Assembly: GCF_009362735.1 (NCBI RefSeq)
Contig: NZ_WHNP01000007.1
Span: forward strand, 62,001-126,000
Source: Paraburkholderia franconis
Lineage (GTDB): Bacteria > Pseudomonadota > Gammaproteobacteria > Burkholderiales > Burkholderiaceae
Reading direction: 5' to 3'
Length of the DNA: 64,000 bases
Below are positions 10,092-21,463 of this stretch, piece after piece. A model generated the notes under the pieces. The model searched no databases, had not been told where the DNA came from, and worked only from the letters and a program-made list of their open reading frames with translations. Numbering within the stretch: the stretch's first letter is position 1; each line of letters starts with the position of its first letter. Position numbers and translations under genes: made by a program.

Positions 10092-12404
10092 TCAGAACGC
10101 CGTCCCGATCTGGAACTGGAACTTCTGATACTGGTCGCCCGCATGTTTCTGCAGCGGGAAGCCCAGCGACAGCTTGAGCGGCCCGATCGGCGAAATCCAT
10201 GCGAGACCAACACCGTAGCCGTAGCGCAGGCCATTCGAGCCGACCGTTGTGTCGCCGCCCTGGCGCGAATCGCCCCACACGTTACCGGCGTCGAGGAACG
10301 TGAACACCCGCAGCGTACGGTCATAGCCCGTGCCCGGCAGCGGGAACGTGAGTTCGACGTTGGTGACGAACATCTTGTTGCCGCCGATCGGGTCGTTCGT
10401 GACCTTGTCGCGCGGACCCAGCGAGCTCGGTTCATAGCCGCGGACCGAGCCGATACCGCCCGCGTAGTAGTTCTTGAAGATCGGATACGCGTTGCCGATA
10501 CCGTTGCCGTAGCCGCCCTGGATGTTGAAGCCCAGCACGAAGCCGCGAGCAAACGAATAATAGTACTGCGCCTGCAAGTCGGCCTTGTAATACTCGGTGC
10601 CGCCGATCGGCGTGCCGTATTCAGCATTCGCCTGCGTGAAGTAGCCGCGGCTCGGCACCAGCGCGCTGTCACGCGCATCGCGCGACCAGCCGACCGTCAG
10701 CGGCACGTTGTTCGACACGCGGCCAAAGTCCTGCACGTAGTTCTTGTAGGCCTGCGGCGTATTTGCGTCGACGTCCAGCGTGTTCTGCTCGAAGCCCGCG
10801 CCGAAGTACACGGTGTCCACTTCCGAGAACGGAATGCCGAACTTCAGGTCGCCGCCCATCGTGACGATGCGAAAGCTCGAATCCGTCGAGTAGTACAGCG
10901 GCTCGTACGTGCGGTAGTAGACGTCTGTAATGCGCTTGATGCCGTCGACGGTGAAGTACGGGTCGACCTGCGTGACCGTCAGCGTGCGGTACGTCTTCGC
11001 GGTGTTCACGTTCACCGACAGGCTCGTACCCGAACCGAACACGTTGTCCTGCGACACGCCCGCCGACAGCACCACCTTGTCCGTCGACGAGAAGCCCGCA
11101 CCCAGCGTGATCGCGCCCGTCGGCTTTTCGGCGACCTTCACGTCGACGTCCACCTGGTCCGGCGTGCCTTCGACGGGCACCGTCGTCACGTCGACATCCG
11201 TGAAGTAGCCAAGACGGTTGATACGGTCCTTCGACAGCGCGAGGCGGTTCGAATCGAACCACGAGCTTTCGAGCTGGCGCATCTCGCGGCGCACCACTTC
11301 GTCGCGCGTGCGCGTGTTGCCGTTCACGTTGATGCGGCGCACGTATACACGGCGGCTCGGATCGACCTGCAGCGTCAGGTCGACCTTGTGATGCTCCTGG
11401 TCGATTTGCGGCAGCGCGTTCACGGTCGCGAACGCGTAGCCGTATTCGCCGAGCTTGTCGACGATCGCCTTCGTCGTGGCCTGCAGCTTTTCCGCCGAGA
11501 AACGGTCGCCCGGCTTGATCTTGATCAGCTTGTTCAGCTCGGCTTCGCGGTCGAGCAGATTGCCCGCGAGCTTGATGCTGTTGATCGTGTACGGCTCGCC
11601 TTCGTGCAGCGTCACCGTCAGATACATGTCCTTCTTGTCCGGCGTGATCGACACCTGGGTCGACTCGATGTTGAACTCGAGGTAGCCGCGGTTCAGGTAA
11701 TACGAGCGGACGTTCTCGAGGTCGCCGGTGAGCTTTTCCTTCGAATACAGGTCGTTCTTCGTGTACCACGAGAACCAGTTCGGCGTGGACAGCTGCATTT
11801 CGTCGCGCAGCGTGCCCGTGCTGAATGCCTTGTTGCCGATGAAGTTGATCTGGCGAATCTTCGCGCTGGGACCTTCGATCACGGCGAACAGGACCGCAAC
11901 ACGGTTGCGATCGATCGGCGTGATCGTAGTCGTGACTTCGGCAGCGTAGAAGCCGCGCGTCAGATACTGGCGCTTCAGTTCCTGCTCGGCCTTGTCGACA
12001 AGCGCCTTGTCGTAGTAACGGCCCTGCGACAGACCGACCGCGCGCAGTGCCTTGATCAGGTTGTCCTTCTCGAATTCATGCAGGCCGGAGAAATCAATCG
12101 TGCCGATGGCGGGACGCTCCAGCACCTGCACCACCACGACGTCACCTTCCGTGGCGATCTTCACGTCGTTGAAGAAGCCCGTTGCGTACAGCGCGCGGAT
12201 GGCTTCGGAAGCCTTTTCGTCGTTAAACGTATCGCCTTGCTTGATGGGGAGATAGGAGAACACCGTGCCGGGTTCTACCCGCTGCAGCCCTTCGATCCGA
12301 ATGTCTTTCACCACGAAGGGTGTCGTCGCGTGAGCCACCAACCCATGCGCGGCGAATGCCGCCGCTACAACCGTCTTTGGAACAAAGCGATGAGGTTTAA
12401 ACAA
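10092..12404 (-). CDS. bamA: Outer membrane protein assembly factor BamA
   Basis: Central Omp85 component of the BAM complex, which folds beta-barrel proteins into the outer membrane. 770 residues: signal peptide (to about 26, AAHGLVAHA), five POTRA domains (about 28-430, beginning FVVKDIRIEGLQRVEPGTVF) and a 16-strand barrel ending in FQFQIGTAF with the C-terminal aromatic residue of the beta signal. The barrel carries the lid-loop motif SVRGYEPSSLGPRD. Neighbours rseP upstream and skp downstream are the usual ones, tying assembly to the envelope-stress protease and the chaperone. Confidence 0.97.
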   Translation of the reverse strand: MFKPHRFVPKTVVAAAFAAHGLVAHATTPFVVKDIRIEGLQRVEPGTVFSYLPIKQGDTFNDEKASEAIRALYATGFFNDVKIATEGDVVVVQVLERPAIGTIDFSGLHEFEKDNLIKALRAVGLSQGRYYDKALVDKAEQELKRQYLTRGFYAAEVTTTITPIDRNRVAVLFAVIEGPSAKIRQINFIGNKAFSTGTLRDEMQLSTPNWFSWYTKNDLYSKEKLTGDLENVRSYYLNRGYLEFNIESTQVSITPDKKDMYLTVTLHEGEPYTINSIKLAGNLLDREAELNKLIKIKPGDRFSAEKLQATTKAIVDKLGEYGYAFATVNALPQIDQEHHKVDLTLQVDPSRRVYVRRINVNGNTRTRDEVVRREMRQLESSWFDSNRLALSKDRINRLGYFTDVDVTTVPVEGTPDQVDVDVKVAEKPTGAITLGAGFSSTDKVVLSAGVSQDNVFGSGTSLSVNVNTAKTYRTLTVTQVDPYFTVDGIKRITDVYYRTYEPLYYSTDSSFRIVTMGGDLKFGIPFSEVDTVYFGAGFEQNTLDVDANTPQAYKNYVQDFGRVSNNVPLTVGWSRDARDSALVPSRGYFTQANAEYGTPIGGTEYYKADLQAQYYYSFARGFVLGFNIQGGYGNGIGNAYPIFKNYYAGGIGSVRGYEPSSLGPRDKVTNDPIGGNKMFVTNVELTFPLPGTGYDRTLRVFTFLDAGNVWGDSRQGGDTTVGSNGLRYGYGVGLAWISPIGPLKLSLGFPLQKHAGDQYQKFQFQIGTAF

Positions 12405-12469
12405 CGTGCTTCCCCAGTGTCTATAGCTGCATCAGGTCAGGCGGGCGCCATCGTACGCCGCCAGACACT

Positions 12470-13858
12470 TTAAAAATGGATTAAACGAGCAAGATCGTTG
12501 AACAGCGCAATCGCCGACAAGGCGACGATACAAGCCAGTCCCGCTCTTTGAAGAACGAGCTGCCAGCGATCCGATACGGCTTTGCCGGTAACAGCTTCAA
12601 CCAGATAATATAACAGATGCCCCCCGTCCAATACCGGTATTGGTAAAAGGTTGAGGACGCCGAGGCTTATGCTGACAAGCGCGAGGAACGACAGGAATGC
12701 TGATGGACCGAGGCGCGCGCTCTTGCCCGCGTAGTCCGCGATCGTCACGGGACCGGACAGATTCTTGAGCGAAGCCTCCCCGATGATCATCCGGCCGAAC
12801 ATCCGCACCGAGTACACAGCGAGGTCCCATGTGCGACGCGCGCCGAGGCGCACGCTCTCGACGGGACCGTAGCGCACGTCGATAGAAGGCACTTGCGTCG
12901 CGAGTTCCGCGCCGATGCGGCCGACCTGCTGGCCCGTCATCTCGTCGCGCTGCACACCCGGCACGATGGTCAGATTCCGCAACACACCCGGCTGCTGGTT
13001 CTTCGCGCCGCGCTCGACTTGCAGTACGACAGGCTTGCCCGCGTGCGACTTGATGTAGTTGATAAAGGTCGTGGCGTTGTCGGCGGGACGTCCGTCGACG
13101 GCGCGGATCCGGTCGCCCGCGAGCAGGCCCGCGCGCAACGCCGCGCTGCCCGGCTGCACGCCCGCCACCGACAAAGTGCCGCCACCTGGCTCGAAGCCGA
13201 GCCGCGACATGAAGTCATCGTCGACATCCTTGTCGGTGAGGCCTTGCAAGTCCAGCGGGAAGTCGAACGTGCCGTGGACGCCGTCCTTCGCGCTCAATAT
13301 GACGCGCTTGTGATCGAACGCGGCGCCCAAGAGCTTCCAGCGCAAGTCCGACCACGAGCGAACGCGCTCGGACTCGCCATCCGCGTCGCGCACGCCGACC
13401 ACGGTCTCGCCGCCCTCGAAGCCCGCGCGCGCCGCGACGGTATCGGCAGCGGGCGCTGCGACGATTGCCGCAGGCTCGGTAACGCCCGTCGCGAACACAG
13501 CCGCGAACAGCACGATGGCCAGAATGAAGTTGGCAATGGGGCCCGCCGCGACGATCGCGATGCGCTTGCTGACCGACTGACGATTGAACGCGCGCGGCAG
13601 ATCGGCGGGCGGAATCGGCGCGCCCTCTTCGCGTTCGTCGAGCATCTTCACATAGCCGCCGAGCGGCAGCGACGCGATGGTCCACTCGGTGCCCGTCTTC
13701 ACGCTGACCCAGCGCACAAGCGGCTTGCCGAAGCCGATCGAAAAACGCAGTACCTTGACGCCGCACAGGCGCGCGATGCTGTAGTGGCCAAACTCATGGA
13801 CGACCACCAGTACGCCGATCGCGACTGCGAAGGCGACCAGTTCGATCAGCACGTTCAT
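12470..13858 (-). CDS. rseP: RIP metalloprotease RseP (site-2 protease)
   Basis: Intramembrane zinc protease that cuts the anti-sigma factor RseA to release the envelope-stress sigma factor and also clears signal-peptide remnants. 462 residues with four membrane segments; HEFGH at residues 21-25 inside the first helix, two PDZ domains in the periplasmic part (about 115-370) and the second active-site motif NLLPIPVLDGGH near the C-terminus. It starts 8 bp after the dxr stop and precedes bamA by 66 bp. Confidence 0.96.
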   Translation of the reverse strand: MNVLIELVAFAVAIGVLVVVHEFGHYSIARLCGVKVLRFSIGFGKPLVRWVSVKTGTEWTIASLPLGGYVKMLDEREEGAPIPPADLPRAFNRQSVSKRIAIVAAGPIANFILAIVLFAAVFATGVTEPAAIVAAPAADTVAARAGFEGGETVVGVRDADGESERVRSWSDLRWKLLGAAFDHKRVILSAKDGVHGTFDFPLDLQGLTDKDVDDDFMSRLGFEPGGGTLSVAGVQPGSAALRAGLLAGDRIRAVDGRPADNATTFINYIKSHAGKPVVLQVERGAKNQQPGVLRNLTIVPGVQRDEMTGQQVGRIGAELATQVPSIDVRYGPVESVRLGARRTWDLAVYSVRMFGRMIIGEASLKNLSGPVTIADYAGKSARLGPSAFLSFLALVSISLGVLNLLPIPVLDGGHLLYYLVEAVTGKAVSDRWQLVLQRAGLACIVALSAIALFNDLARLIHF

Positions 13859-13865
13859 AAATGCC

Positions 13866-15071
13866 TCACTGGACGGCGCGTTCCGTGAGGCGAGCGCCCG
13901 CCGGCAGACCGTCGATCAAAGCGTGGGCGGCGCGGCGCGCAGCGGCGTCCGCGTCGACCACGTCCGCGAGGCTCGACGCCTCGCGATTGGGCAATGTGTT
14001 AAGCACTGCTTCGACGACCCGGGCAATCGCCATGAAGCCGATGCGGCGCGACAGGAACGCCTCGACGGCGATCTCGTTCGCAGCGTTCAGCGCAGCACTG
14101 GCGACGCCGCCTTCGGCCAGCGCCTGCATCGCGAGCGCGAGGCACGGGAAGCGCGCGAAATCGGGCTTCTCGAACGACAGCGACGCGATCTGCGCGAGAT
14201 CGAGCTGCGCGACGCCCGAATCGACGCGATCCGGGAAAGCCAGCGCGTGCGCGATCGGCGTGCGCATGTCCGGGTTGCCTAGTTGCGCGAGCACCGATCC
14301 GTCCGCGTACGACACGAGCGAATGAATTACGCTCTGCGGGTGAATCAGCACGTCGATGCGCTCGCCGGGCAGGCCGAACAGCCAATGCGCCTCGATGACT
14401 TCGAGACCCTTGTTCATCATCGTTGCGGAGTCCACGGAAATCTTGCGGCCCATCACCCAGTTCGGGTGTTTGCACGCTTCTTCCGGCGTGACGTCGACGA
14501 GTGTCGACGGCTCGCGCGTACGGAACGGGCCGCCCGACGCCGTCAGGATGATTTTCGACACGCCGCCATGCAGCGCCGATTCGCGCGGCAGGCACTGGAA
14601 GATCGCGTTGTGCTCGCTGTCGACGGGCAGCAGGATCGCGCCGTTGTCGCGCACCGCGTCCATGAAGATCGCGCCCGACATCACGAGCGCTTCCTTGTTC
14701 GCGAGCAGAATGCGCTTGCCGGCGCGCGCTGCCGCGAGGCTCGGCTCGAGACCTGCCGCGCCGACGATCGCCGCGACGACGGTGTCGCAGCCGTCGCTCT
14801 TCGATACGTCGACGAGCGCCTGCGGGCCATGCGTGACTTCCGTCCTGCAACCCGCGGCGCGCAGCTTCGTGGCGACGCTCGCGGCCGTATCGGCATCGCC
14901 GACGACGGCCACTTCGGGTTTGAAGCGCAGGCATTGTTCGACGAGCTTGTCGCCGTTGCGATGCGCGGTCAGCGCATACACCGAGAAACGCTCGGGATGA
15001 CGCGCGACGACGTCGAGCGTGCTGTCTCCGATCGAGCCCGTGGAACCGAGCAAAGTGAGTCGTTTTTGCAT
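13866..15071 (-). CDS. dxr: 1-deoxy-D-xylulose 5-phosphate reductoisomerase
   Basis: Second step of the MEP isoprenoid pathway, forming 2-C-methyl-D-erythritol 4-phosphate with NADPH (EC 1.1.1.267); it feeds the undecaprenyl chain made by the neighbouring UppS. 401 residues. NADPH-binding [13 protein letters not shown] lies at 9-21; the metal- and substrate-binding part contains [13 protein letters not shown] and [20 protein letters not shown]. The ATG at 15071 is chosen for the family's [12 protein letters not shown] start; the frame is open for 31 codons above it, overlapping cdsA. Confidence 0.97.
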   Translation of the reverse strand: MQKRLTLLGSTGSIGDSTLDVVARHPERFSVYALTAHRNGDKLVEQCLRFKPEVAVVGDADTAASVATKLRAAGCRTEVTHGPQALVDVSKSDGCDTVVAAIVGAAGLEPSLAAARAGKRILLANKEALVMSGAIFMDAVRDNGAILLPVDSEHNAIFQCLPRESALHGGVSKIILTASGGPFRTREPSTLVDVTPEEACKHPNWVMGRKISVDSATMMNKGLEVIEAHWLFGLPGERIDVLIHPQSVIHSLVSYADGSVLAQLGNPDMRTPIAHALAFPDRVDSGVAQLDLAQIASLSFEKPDFARFPCLALAMQALAEGGVASAALNAANEIAVEAFLSRRIGFMAIARVVEAVLNTLPNREASSLADVVDADAAARRAAHALIDGLPAGARLTERAVQ

Positions 15072-15093
15072 ATCTCTTTCTCTAGCCGATGGG

Positions 15094-15915
15094 CTACGAC
15101 AATACGAGCATCGCGAGCGGCAGCACCGGCAACAAGGCGTCGATGCGGTCGAGCACGCCGCCATGTCCCGGCAGCAGGTTGCTCGAATCCTTCACGCCGG
15201 CCTGGCGCTTGAGCATCGACTCGAACAGGTCGCCCACCACGCTGAACACGACCAGCAGCGTCAGCGTGGCAAACAAGCGCGCGGTGCCGAGATGCTCGAT
15301 CAGCGCGGAAAACAGGGTCGGCGCGAACGCATGGGTGACGACGGCAACGGTCGCCACGATCATCACCGCGAGCCATCCGCCGACGGCCCCCTCCCAGGTC
15401 TTGCCGGGGCTGATCGACGGCGCGAGTTTGTGCTTTCCGAAAGCCTTACCCGCAAAGTATGCGCCGATATCGGCCAACCAGACGACAAGGAGCAGGGAAA
15501 GCACAAACGGCACGCCCTCGATGCGGGCGGCGACGAGGGCATGCCAGCAGGCCGCGAACACGACGACGCCCGCGAGCAGCAGGAACGGCCGCCAGGCGCC
15601 CTGCGCGAGCGCCGGCTTGCGCAAGAGCACGAACGGTCCCGCGAATACCCAGAAGATTGACGAAGCTTCGAAGAGCGGCCGCGGCGCCGCGAGACCCGTG
15701 CCGAGCTTCGTGCTGGCCACCAGCGCCAGCGCGGCAACGATCGCGTAGACCACGGGACCGGCGCCCGGAAGCTTCAGCAGCCGCGCCCACTCCCATGCGG
15801 CGAACACGACGACGAACGCGATCAGCGCGCCGAAGCCGCCGATCGGCGCCCATAGCGTGACGGGGATAAGAATGGCCAGCAGGACGATCGCCGTGATGAC
15901 ACGGGTTTTTAGCAT
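15094..15915 (-). CDS. cdsA: Phosphatidate cytidylyltransferase
   Basis: Makes CDP-diacylglycerol from phosphatidic acid and CTP (EC 2.7.7.41), the branch point of phospholipid synthesis; inner-membrane protein. 273 residues, about eight membrane helices. The family signature is near the C-terminus: [12 protein letters not shown], then [17 protein letters not shown] and [12 protein letters not shown]. The ATG at 15915 overlaps the end of uppS by 7 bp. This fixes the start although the frame is open far upstream. Confidence 0.95.
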   Translation of the reverse strand: MLKTRVITAIVLLAILIPVTLWAPIGGFGALIAFVVVFAAWEWARLLKLPGAGPVVYAIVAALALVASTKLGTGLAAPRPLFEASSIFWVFAGPFVLLRKPALAQGAWRPFLLLAGVVVFAACWHALVAARIEGVPFVLSLLLVVWLADIGAYFAGKAFGKHKLAPSISPGKTWEGAVGGWLAVMIVATVAVVTHAFAPTLFSALIEHLGTARLFATLTLLVVFSVVGDLFESMLKRQAGVKDSSNLLPGHGGVLDRIDALLPVLPLAMLVLS

Positions 15916-16691
15916 GGAAGCGAATCGGCGTTTTGCGATTGCGGCTCGAGCTGGGCGCTCGTGCGGCCGAAGCGGCGCTCGCGCTCGGTGTACGACGCGA
16001 TCGCGCGGCCGAGCGCGTCGGCGTCGAAATCCGGCCAGTAGGTATCGGTGAAATAGAACTCGGTGTACGCGAGTTGCCACAGCAGGAAGTTGCTGATGCG
16101 CTGCTCGCCTCCCGTGCGGATGAAAAGATCCGGCTCGGGCGCGTAAGCCATTGCGAGGTGTTGGGCGAACGCGTTTTCGTTGACTTCGACGGGGCTGCCC
16201 GCCGCCACCGACTCCTCGACCAGCTTGCGCGTGGCCTGCATGATGTCCCAGCGGCCGCCGTAGTTCGCGGCGATAGTCAGCGTGAGGCGCGTGTTCTTCG
16301 CCGTCTTGGTTTCGGCGCGGGTGATCAGATCCTGGATCTTCTTGTCGAACATCGACAGATCGCCGACCACGCGCAGGCGGATGCCGTTCGCGTGAAGCTT
16401 GCCGATCTCGCGCTCGAGCGCGGTGACGAACAGGCGCATCAGGAACGACACCTCGTCGACCGGACGGCGCCAGTTTTCGGAACTGAATGCGAACAGCGTC
16501 AGATACTCGACGCCGCGCCGGGCACAGGCGTCGACGGCCGAGCGCACGGCGTCGAGGCCACGCGTATGGCCCGCCACGCGCGGCAGGCGGCGTTGAGTCG
16601 CCCAACGGCCATTGCCGTCCATGATGATCGCGATATGACGCGGTACGGCAGAGACGTCAGGGACGCGAACGGTTGAGCTTGTATAGGTCAT
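15909..16691 (-). CDS. uppS: Undecaprenyl diphosphate synthase (isoprenyl transferase)
   Basis: Cis-prenyltransferase that extends farnesyl diphosphate to the C55 carrier for peptidoglycan and O-antigen (EC 2.5.1.31). With the ATG at 16691 it has 260 residues. The active-site motif [10 protein letters not shown] holds D25; [10 protein letters not shown] and the C-terminal [19 protein letters not shown] bind diphosphate. An in-frame TTG at 16712 is a possible but less likely start. It lies 73 bp after frr and overlaps cdsA. Confidence 0.95.
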   Translation of the reverse strand: MTYTSSTVRVPDVSAVPRHIAIIMDGNGRWATQRRLPRVAGHTRGLDAVRSAVDACARRGVEYLTLFAFSSENWRRPVDEVSFLMRLFVTALEREIGKLHANGIRLRVVGDLSMFDKKIQDLITRAETKTAKNTRLTLTIAANYGGRWDIMQATRKLVEESVAAGSPVEVNENAFAQHLAMAYAPEPDLFIRTGGEQRISNFLLWQLAYTEFYFTDTYWPDFDADALGRAIASYTERERRFGRTSAQLEPQSQNADSLPC

Positions 16692-16764
16692 GGCCGTCGG
16701 GTAAAGCAGCAAATAAAGAAGAGATGATCAGTGAAAGTTCTCGTGTCCGGTGTGCGCCAGACCA

Positions 16765-17325
16765 TCAAACCGTCATGATCTCGCCTTCCTTGGTTTGCAC
16801 GAGCTTGTCGATTTCCGCGACGAACTTGTCCGTCAGCTTCTGAACATCGTCGCCGGCGCGGCGCTCGTCGTCTTCGGAGATTTCCTTGTCCTTCACGAGC
16901 TTCTTCAGCTGCTCGTTCGCGTCGCGGCGCAGGTTGCGCACGGCGACCTTCGCCGTCTCGCCTTCGCTCTTGACGACCTTCGTCAGCTCGCGACGGCGCT
17001 CTTCCGTCAGCGGGGGCATCGGCACGCGGATCAGATCGCCGTGCGTGGCCGGGTTCAGGCCCAGATCCGATTCGCGGATCGCCTTCTCGATCACGGAGAC
17101 CATCTTCTTTTCCCACGGCTGCACGCCGATCGTGCGGGCATCGACGAGCGTCAGGTTCGCGACCTGCGAGATCGGCACGGGCGACCCGTAGTAGTCGACC
17201 TGGATGTGATCGAGCAGGCCCGTGTGCGCACGGCCCGTGCGGATTTTCGACAGATCGTTCTTGAACGCGTCGAGCGAGCGCTGCATTTTCTGCTCAGCGC
17301 CTTTCTTGATGTCAGCCACAGACAT
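16765..17325 (-). CDS. frr: Ribosome recycling factor
   Basis: Works with EF-G to split post-termination ribosomes. 186 residues, the standard length, with the tRNA-like architecture: a three-helix bundle interrupted by a small beta domain. Recognisable stretches are [29 protein letters not shown] and the tail [20 protein letters not shown] segment ([18 protein letters not shown]). A good ribosome-binding site, GGAGG, stands before the ATG at 17325. It follows pyrH, as in most bacteria. Confidence 0.97.
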   Translation of the reverse strand: MSVADIKKGAEQKMQRSLDAFKNDLSKIRTGRAHTGLLDHIQVDYYGSPVPISQVANLTLVDARTIGVQPWEKKMVSVIEKAIRESDLGLNPATHGDLIRVPMPPLTEERRRELTKVVKSEGETAKVAVRNLRRDANEQLKKLVKDKEISEDDERRAGDDVQKLTDKFVAEIDKLVQTKEGEIMTV

Positions 17326-17421
17326 GATTAAACCTCCGAACCTTCAAAACGATGCGGGCCCGCCAGCGCGCGCGAGGCGGCGCCCAAGCCCGCGTTCAAG
17401 CCCACAGACGTGATAGAGAGT

Positions 17422-18189
<768 letters not shown>

Positions 18190-18379
18190 CTAACTGTAGG
18201 GGTGAAATACGAATTCGGGCAAGCGCCGCCAAATTGATGCGCCTCACCAACCGACCGAGGCGAGTCGAGATCCAGCCGCCGTGCGCTTCGCGCACGCGCG
18301 ACCCCGGCGGCGGCGCCGGCCGCGGCGAGGTCCAGCCCCGCCGCGGGTCAAACGGTACTGCGTAAAACTTAAACGAAGC

Positions 18380-19261
18380 TTATTGCTGCTTTGCAGCAGC
18401 AACTTGCGCCGCGACTTCAGCCGCGAAGTCGTCCTGACGCTTTTCGATGCCCTCGCCCACGACGAACAGCGCGAACTTCTGCACGCTCGAGCTTGCAGCC
18501 TTCAGCATCTGTTCGATCGTCTGCTTGTCGTTCTTCACGAACGGCTGGTTCAGCAGCGACACTTCCTTGAGGTACTTCTGCACCGAGCCGTCGACCATCT
18601 TCGCGACGATCTCAGCCGGCTTACCCGATTCGGCTGCCTTCTGCTCGGCGATGCTGCGCTCCTTGGCGATCAGGTCGGCGGGAACGTCGCCAGATGACAG
18701 CGAAACCGGCTTCATCGCCGCGATGTGCATCGCGACGTCCTTGCCGACCTGCTCGTCCGCGCCCGTGTACTCGACCAGCACGCCGATGCGGGTGCCGTGC
18801 AGGTATGCAGCCAGCTTGTTCGACGTTTCGAAGCGCGCGAAACGGCGGATCGACAGGTTTTCGCCGATCTTGCCGACCAGCGCCGAACGCACTGCATCGA
18901 CGGTCGAGCCTTCCAGCGGCAGCGCCGACAGCGCGGCGACGTCAGCCGGGTTCTGCTTGACGATCAGTTCGGCGACCTGCTTCGTAAATGCGTTGAAGTC
19001 GTCGTTCTTCGAAACGAAGTCGGTTTCGCAGTTCAGTTCGACGATCGCGCCAACCCCGCCTTCGATGAACGAAGCGATCACGCCTTCTGCCGTGACGCGC
19101 GACGCCGCCTTCGACGCCTTGTTGCCGAGCTTAACGCGCAGCAGTTCCTCAGCGCGCGCCATATCGCCGTCAGCTTCCGTCAGCGCCTTCTTGCATTCCA
19201 TCATCGGCGCATCGGTCTTCGCGCGCAGTTCTGCCACCATGCTTGCGGTAATTGCCGCCAT
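18380..19261 (-). CDS. tsf: Elongation factor Ts
   Basis: Nucleotide-exchange factor for EF-Tu. 293 residues: N-terminal UBA-like domain with [16 protein letters not shown], the conserved core [10 protein letters not shown] that inserts into EF-Tu, and two subdomains ending at [16 protein letters not shown]. Two adjacent ATGs (19264 and 19261) follow AAGGAG; the second has the better 6-nt spacing and gives MAAITASMV. It lies downstream of rpsB across a hairpin terminator, so part of the transcription must read through or start anew. Confidence 0.96.
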   Translation of the reverse strand: MAAITASMVAELRAKTDAPMMECKKALTEADGDMARAEELLRVKLGNKASKAASRVTAEGVIASFIEGGVGAIVELNCETDFVSKNDDFNAFTKQVAELIVKQNPADVAALSALPLEGSTVDAVRSALVGKIGENLSIRRFARFETSNKLAAYLHGTRIGVLVEYTGADEQVGKDVAMHIAAMKPVSLSSGDVPADLIAKERSIAEQKAAESGKPAEIVAKMVDGSVQKYLKEVSLLNQPFVKNDKQTIEQMLKAASSSVQKFALFVVGEGIEKRQDDFAAEVAAQVAAAKQQ

Positions 19262-19401
19262 CATTCGCTCCTTGAGTCTGTCTGTCACACGCCGCCCGCA
19301 TTCGATGCCGGCGGCAGAATTTCGTTTCCGCGCAGCGCACTTTTATTTCCGGCGCTGCCGCGTGCGAGTTGCCGCACGCTCATTCCAGATCGTCGCGGCT
19401 T

Positions 19402-19435
19402 AAAAAAAGGGGGCCTATTGAGAGCCCCCTTTTTT
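19402..19435 (-). terminator. Hairpin between rpsB and tsf
   Basis: On the minus strand AAAAAAGGGGGC and GCCCCCTTTTTTT can pair around a 9-nt loop, giving a GC stem flanked by A and T tracts. It looks like a strong rho-independent terminator in both directions. In this position it probably acts as an attenuator that lowers tsf transcription relative to rpsB. Confidence 0.85.
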
Positions 19436-19453
19436 GCCGGACACAAGGGTGCT

Positions 19454-20206
19454 TTACGCTTCCCCGTTGACCTCGACGAACTCGTCGCCGTCGCCGCCGC
19501 GGGCAGCCTGCACGACTTCGTTGACCGCATTCGCGCGACCTTCGAGGATCGCGTCAGCCACGCCTTGCGCGTACAGCGTCACAGCCTTGCTCGCGTCGTC
19601 GTTGCCCGGGATCACGTAATCCACGCCTTCCGGCGAGTGGTTCGTATCGACCACGGCGATGACGGGCACGCCCAGCTTGTTCGCTTCCGTCACGGCAATC
19701 TTGTGATAGCCGACGTCGACCACGAAGATCGCATCCGGAATGCCGCCCATGTCCTTCACGCCGCCGATCGACTTTTGCAGCTTGGCGATTTCGCGTTCGA
19801 ACAGCAGCGCTTCCTTCTTGCTCATCTTCTCGAGCTCGCCCGCCTCGACTGACGCTTCCATGTCCTTCAGGCGCTTGATCGAAACCTTCAGCGTCTTGAA
19901 GTTGGTCAGCATGCCGCCGAGCCAACGTGCGTTGACATAGGGCATGCCAGCGCGCTGAGCCGCTTCAGCGATCGTGTCGCGCGATTGACGCTTCGTGCCG
20001 ACGAACAGGATCGTGCCGCGGTTCGCTGCCAGTTGACGCACGTACTTCAGCGCGTCGTTGTACATCGGCAGCGTCTTTTCGAGGTTGATGATGTGAATCT
20101 TGTTGCGATGGCCGAAAATGAAGGGGGCCATCTTCGGGTTCCAGAAGCGCGTCTGGTGACCGAAGTGGACACCGGCTTCCAGCATTTGACGCATGGTAAC
20201 TGCCAT
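19454..20206 (-). CDS. rpsB: 30S ribosomal protein S2
   Basis: Small-subunit ribosomal protein, 250 residues. The start [20 protein letters not shown] and the following [21 protein letters not shown] are near-universal in S2; [18 protein letters not shown] and [20 protein letters not shown] mark the second half. First gene of the minus-strand cluster, with its own promoter and a leader of about 220 nt. Confidence 0.98.
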   Translation of the reverse strand: MAVTMRQMLEAGVHFGHQTRFWNPKMAPFIFGHRNKIHIINLEKTLPMYNDALKYVRQLAANRGTILFVGTKRQSRDTIAEAAQRAGMPYVNARWLGGMLTNFKTLKVSIKRLKDMEASVEAGELEKMSKKEALLFEREIAKLQKSIGGVKDMGGIPDAIFVVDVGYHKIAVTEANKLGVPVIAVVDTNHSPEGVDYVIPGNDDASKAVTLYAQGVADAILEGRANAVNEVVQAARGGDGDEFVEVNGEA

Positions 20207-20631
20207 GAATATCTCCGCTAGGGTTGGGTCTTAAGCCGGCTGCCGTATCCGCCGCGCCGCCTTCCGCACCTCGGGAAGACCTGACGCCGCGAACACCCTG
20301 GGTGCGCCGGCTTGCGAATCTCGCGAATTACGCCGCCATATGGGTCCTGCACTTTATGGCCAGCTCGCGAGGAAAGCCCGCCGCCAAGGTGAATATTCTG
20401 AATATTCGAACTGGCGATTGACTTAGCCGAAGAGTATAGCACGCGAGCATTGCAGGACTCAACTTACGCGGTAGCACGTGGAGTCGCCGCGGGTTGCACC
20501 CGCTGCCGGGCAAGACGTCACGGGTATGCGCTGCGGCCCGCGCCGCGCGTGGCCATCCGCCCAGCAAAAGCCAGCGATCACGGAAATAAGGTGCGATAAT
20601 TACGCGATACACCGCTTTTCAGGCCCGACTC
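20207..20631. promoter_or_regulatory. Divergent rpsB/map intergenic region
   Basis: 425 bp without a supported gene. For rpsB (minus): TTGAGT at 20462-20457, an 18-bp spacer and TATACT at 20438-20433 preceded by TGC, a strong extended promoter. Transcription would begin near 20426, leaving a leader of about 220 nt that carries two tandem GAATATTC octamers at 20391-20407. For map (plus): an extended -10, TGC GATAAT, at 20592-20600, without a clear -35. Confidence 0.65.
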
Positions 20632-21444
20632 ATGGCTATTACGCTCAAAAACGAAGACGATATCGCCCAGATGCGCGTCGCTGGACGCCTCGGGAGCGAA
20701 GTCCTCGACTACATCACGCCGTTCGTGAAGCCCGGCGTCACGACAGGCGAACTCGACCGCCTCTGCCACGAATACATGACGAACGTGCAAGGCACGATTC
20801 CGGCGCCGCTGAACTATCAGCCACCCGGCTATCCGCCGTTTCCGAAGGCCGTCTGCACGTCCGTGAACGATGTGATCTGCCACGGCATCCCCGGCGACAA
20901 GACGTTGAAGAACGGCGACGTGCTCAATATCGACGTCACCGTGATCAAGAACGGCTACTACGGCGACACGAGCCGTATGTTCATCGTCGGCGAAGGCTCG
21001 ATCATGGCGAAGCGTCTCATTCAGACCACCTACGAATGCATGTGGCTCGGCATCGAGCAGGTGCGCCCGGGCGCGCATCTCGGCGACATCGGCTACGCGA
21101 TCCAGAAACACGCGGAAGGCCAGGGCTACAGCGTGGTGCGCGAATATTGCGGCCACGGCATCGGCCAGGTTTTCCACGACGAGCCGCAAGTGCTGCACTA
21201 CGGCCGTCCCGGCACGGGCATCGAATTGCAGCCCGGCATGATCTTCACGATCGAGCCGATGATCAACGCCGGCCGCCGCGAGATCCGCACGATGCCCGAC
21301 CAGTGGACCGTCAAGACGAAGGACCGCAGCCTGTCCGCGCAGTGGGAGCACACGATTCTCGTGACGCCGACGGGCTACGAAGTGCTGACCGTCTCGGCCG
21401 GCACGCCGGCGCGCCCACAAATCGTGGCCGCCGCCACCGCCTGA
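20632..21444 (+). CDS. map: Methionine aminopeptidase, type I
   Basis: Removes the initiator methionine from nascent proteins after deformylation (EC 3.4.11.18). 270 residues, pita-bread fold. Metal ligands are the aspartates in [19 protein letters not shown], the histidine of [11 protein letters not shown], and the glutamates of [10 protein letters not shown] and QWEHTILV. Divergent from rpsB and followed 19 bp later by glnD, a common arrangement. Confidence 0.97.
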   Translation: MAITLKNEDDIAQMRVAGRLGSEVLDYITPFVKPGVTTGELDRLCHEYMTNVQGTIPAPLNYQPPGYPPFPKAVCTSVNDVICHGIPGDKTLKNGDVLNIDVTVIKNGYYGDTSRMFIVGEGSIMAKRLIQTTYECMWLGIEQVRPGAHLGDIGYAIQKHAEGQGYSVVREYCGHGIGQVFHDEPQVLHYGRPGTGIELQPGMIFTIEPMINAGRREIRTMPDQWTVKTKDRSLSAQWEHTILVTPTGYEVLTVSAGTPARPQIVAAATA

Positions 21445-21463
21445 TTTCTCTGCCCCTTCGCCT

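Noticed and set aside
18280..18296. Terminator between tsf and pyrH
   Set aside because: The 7-bp hairpin has no T-run on either side and the region is uniformly GC-rich, so it may be chance.
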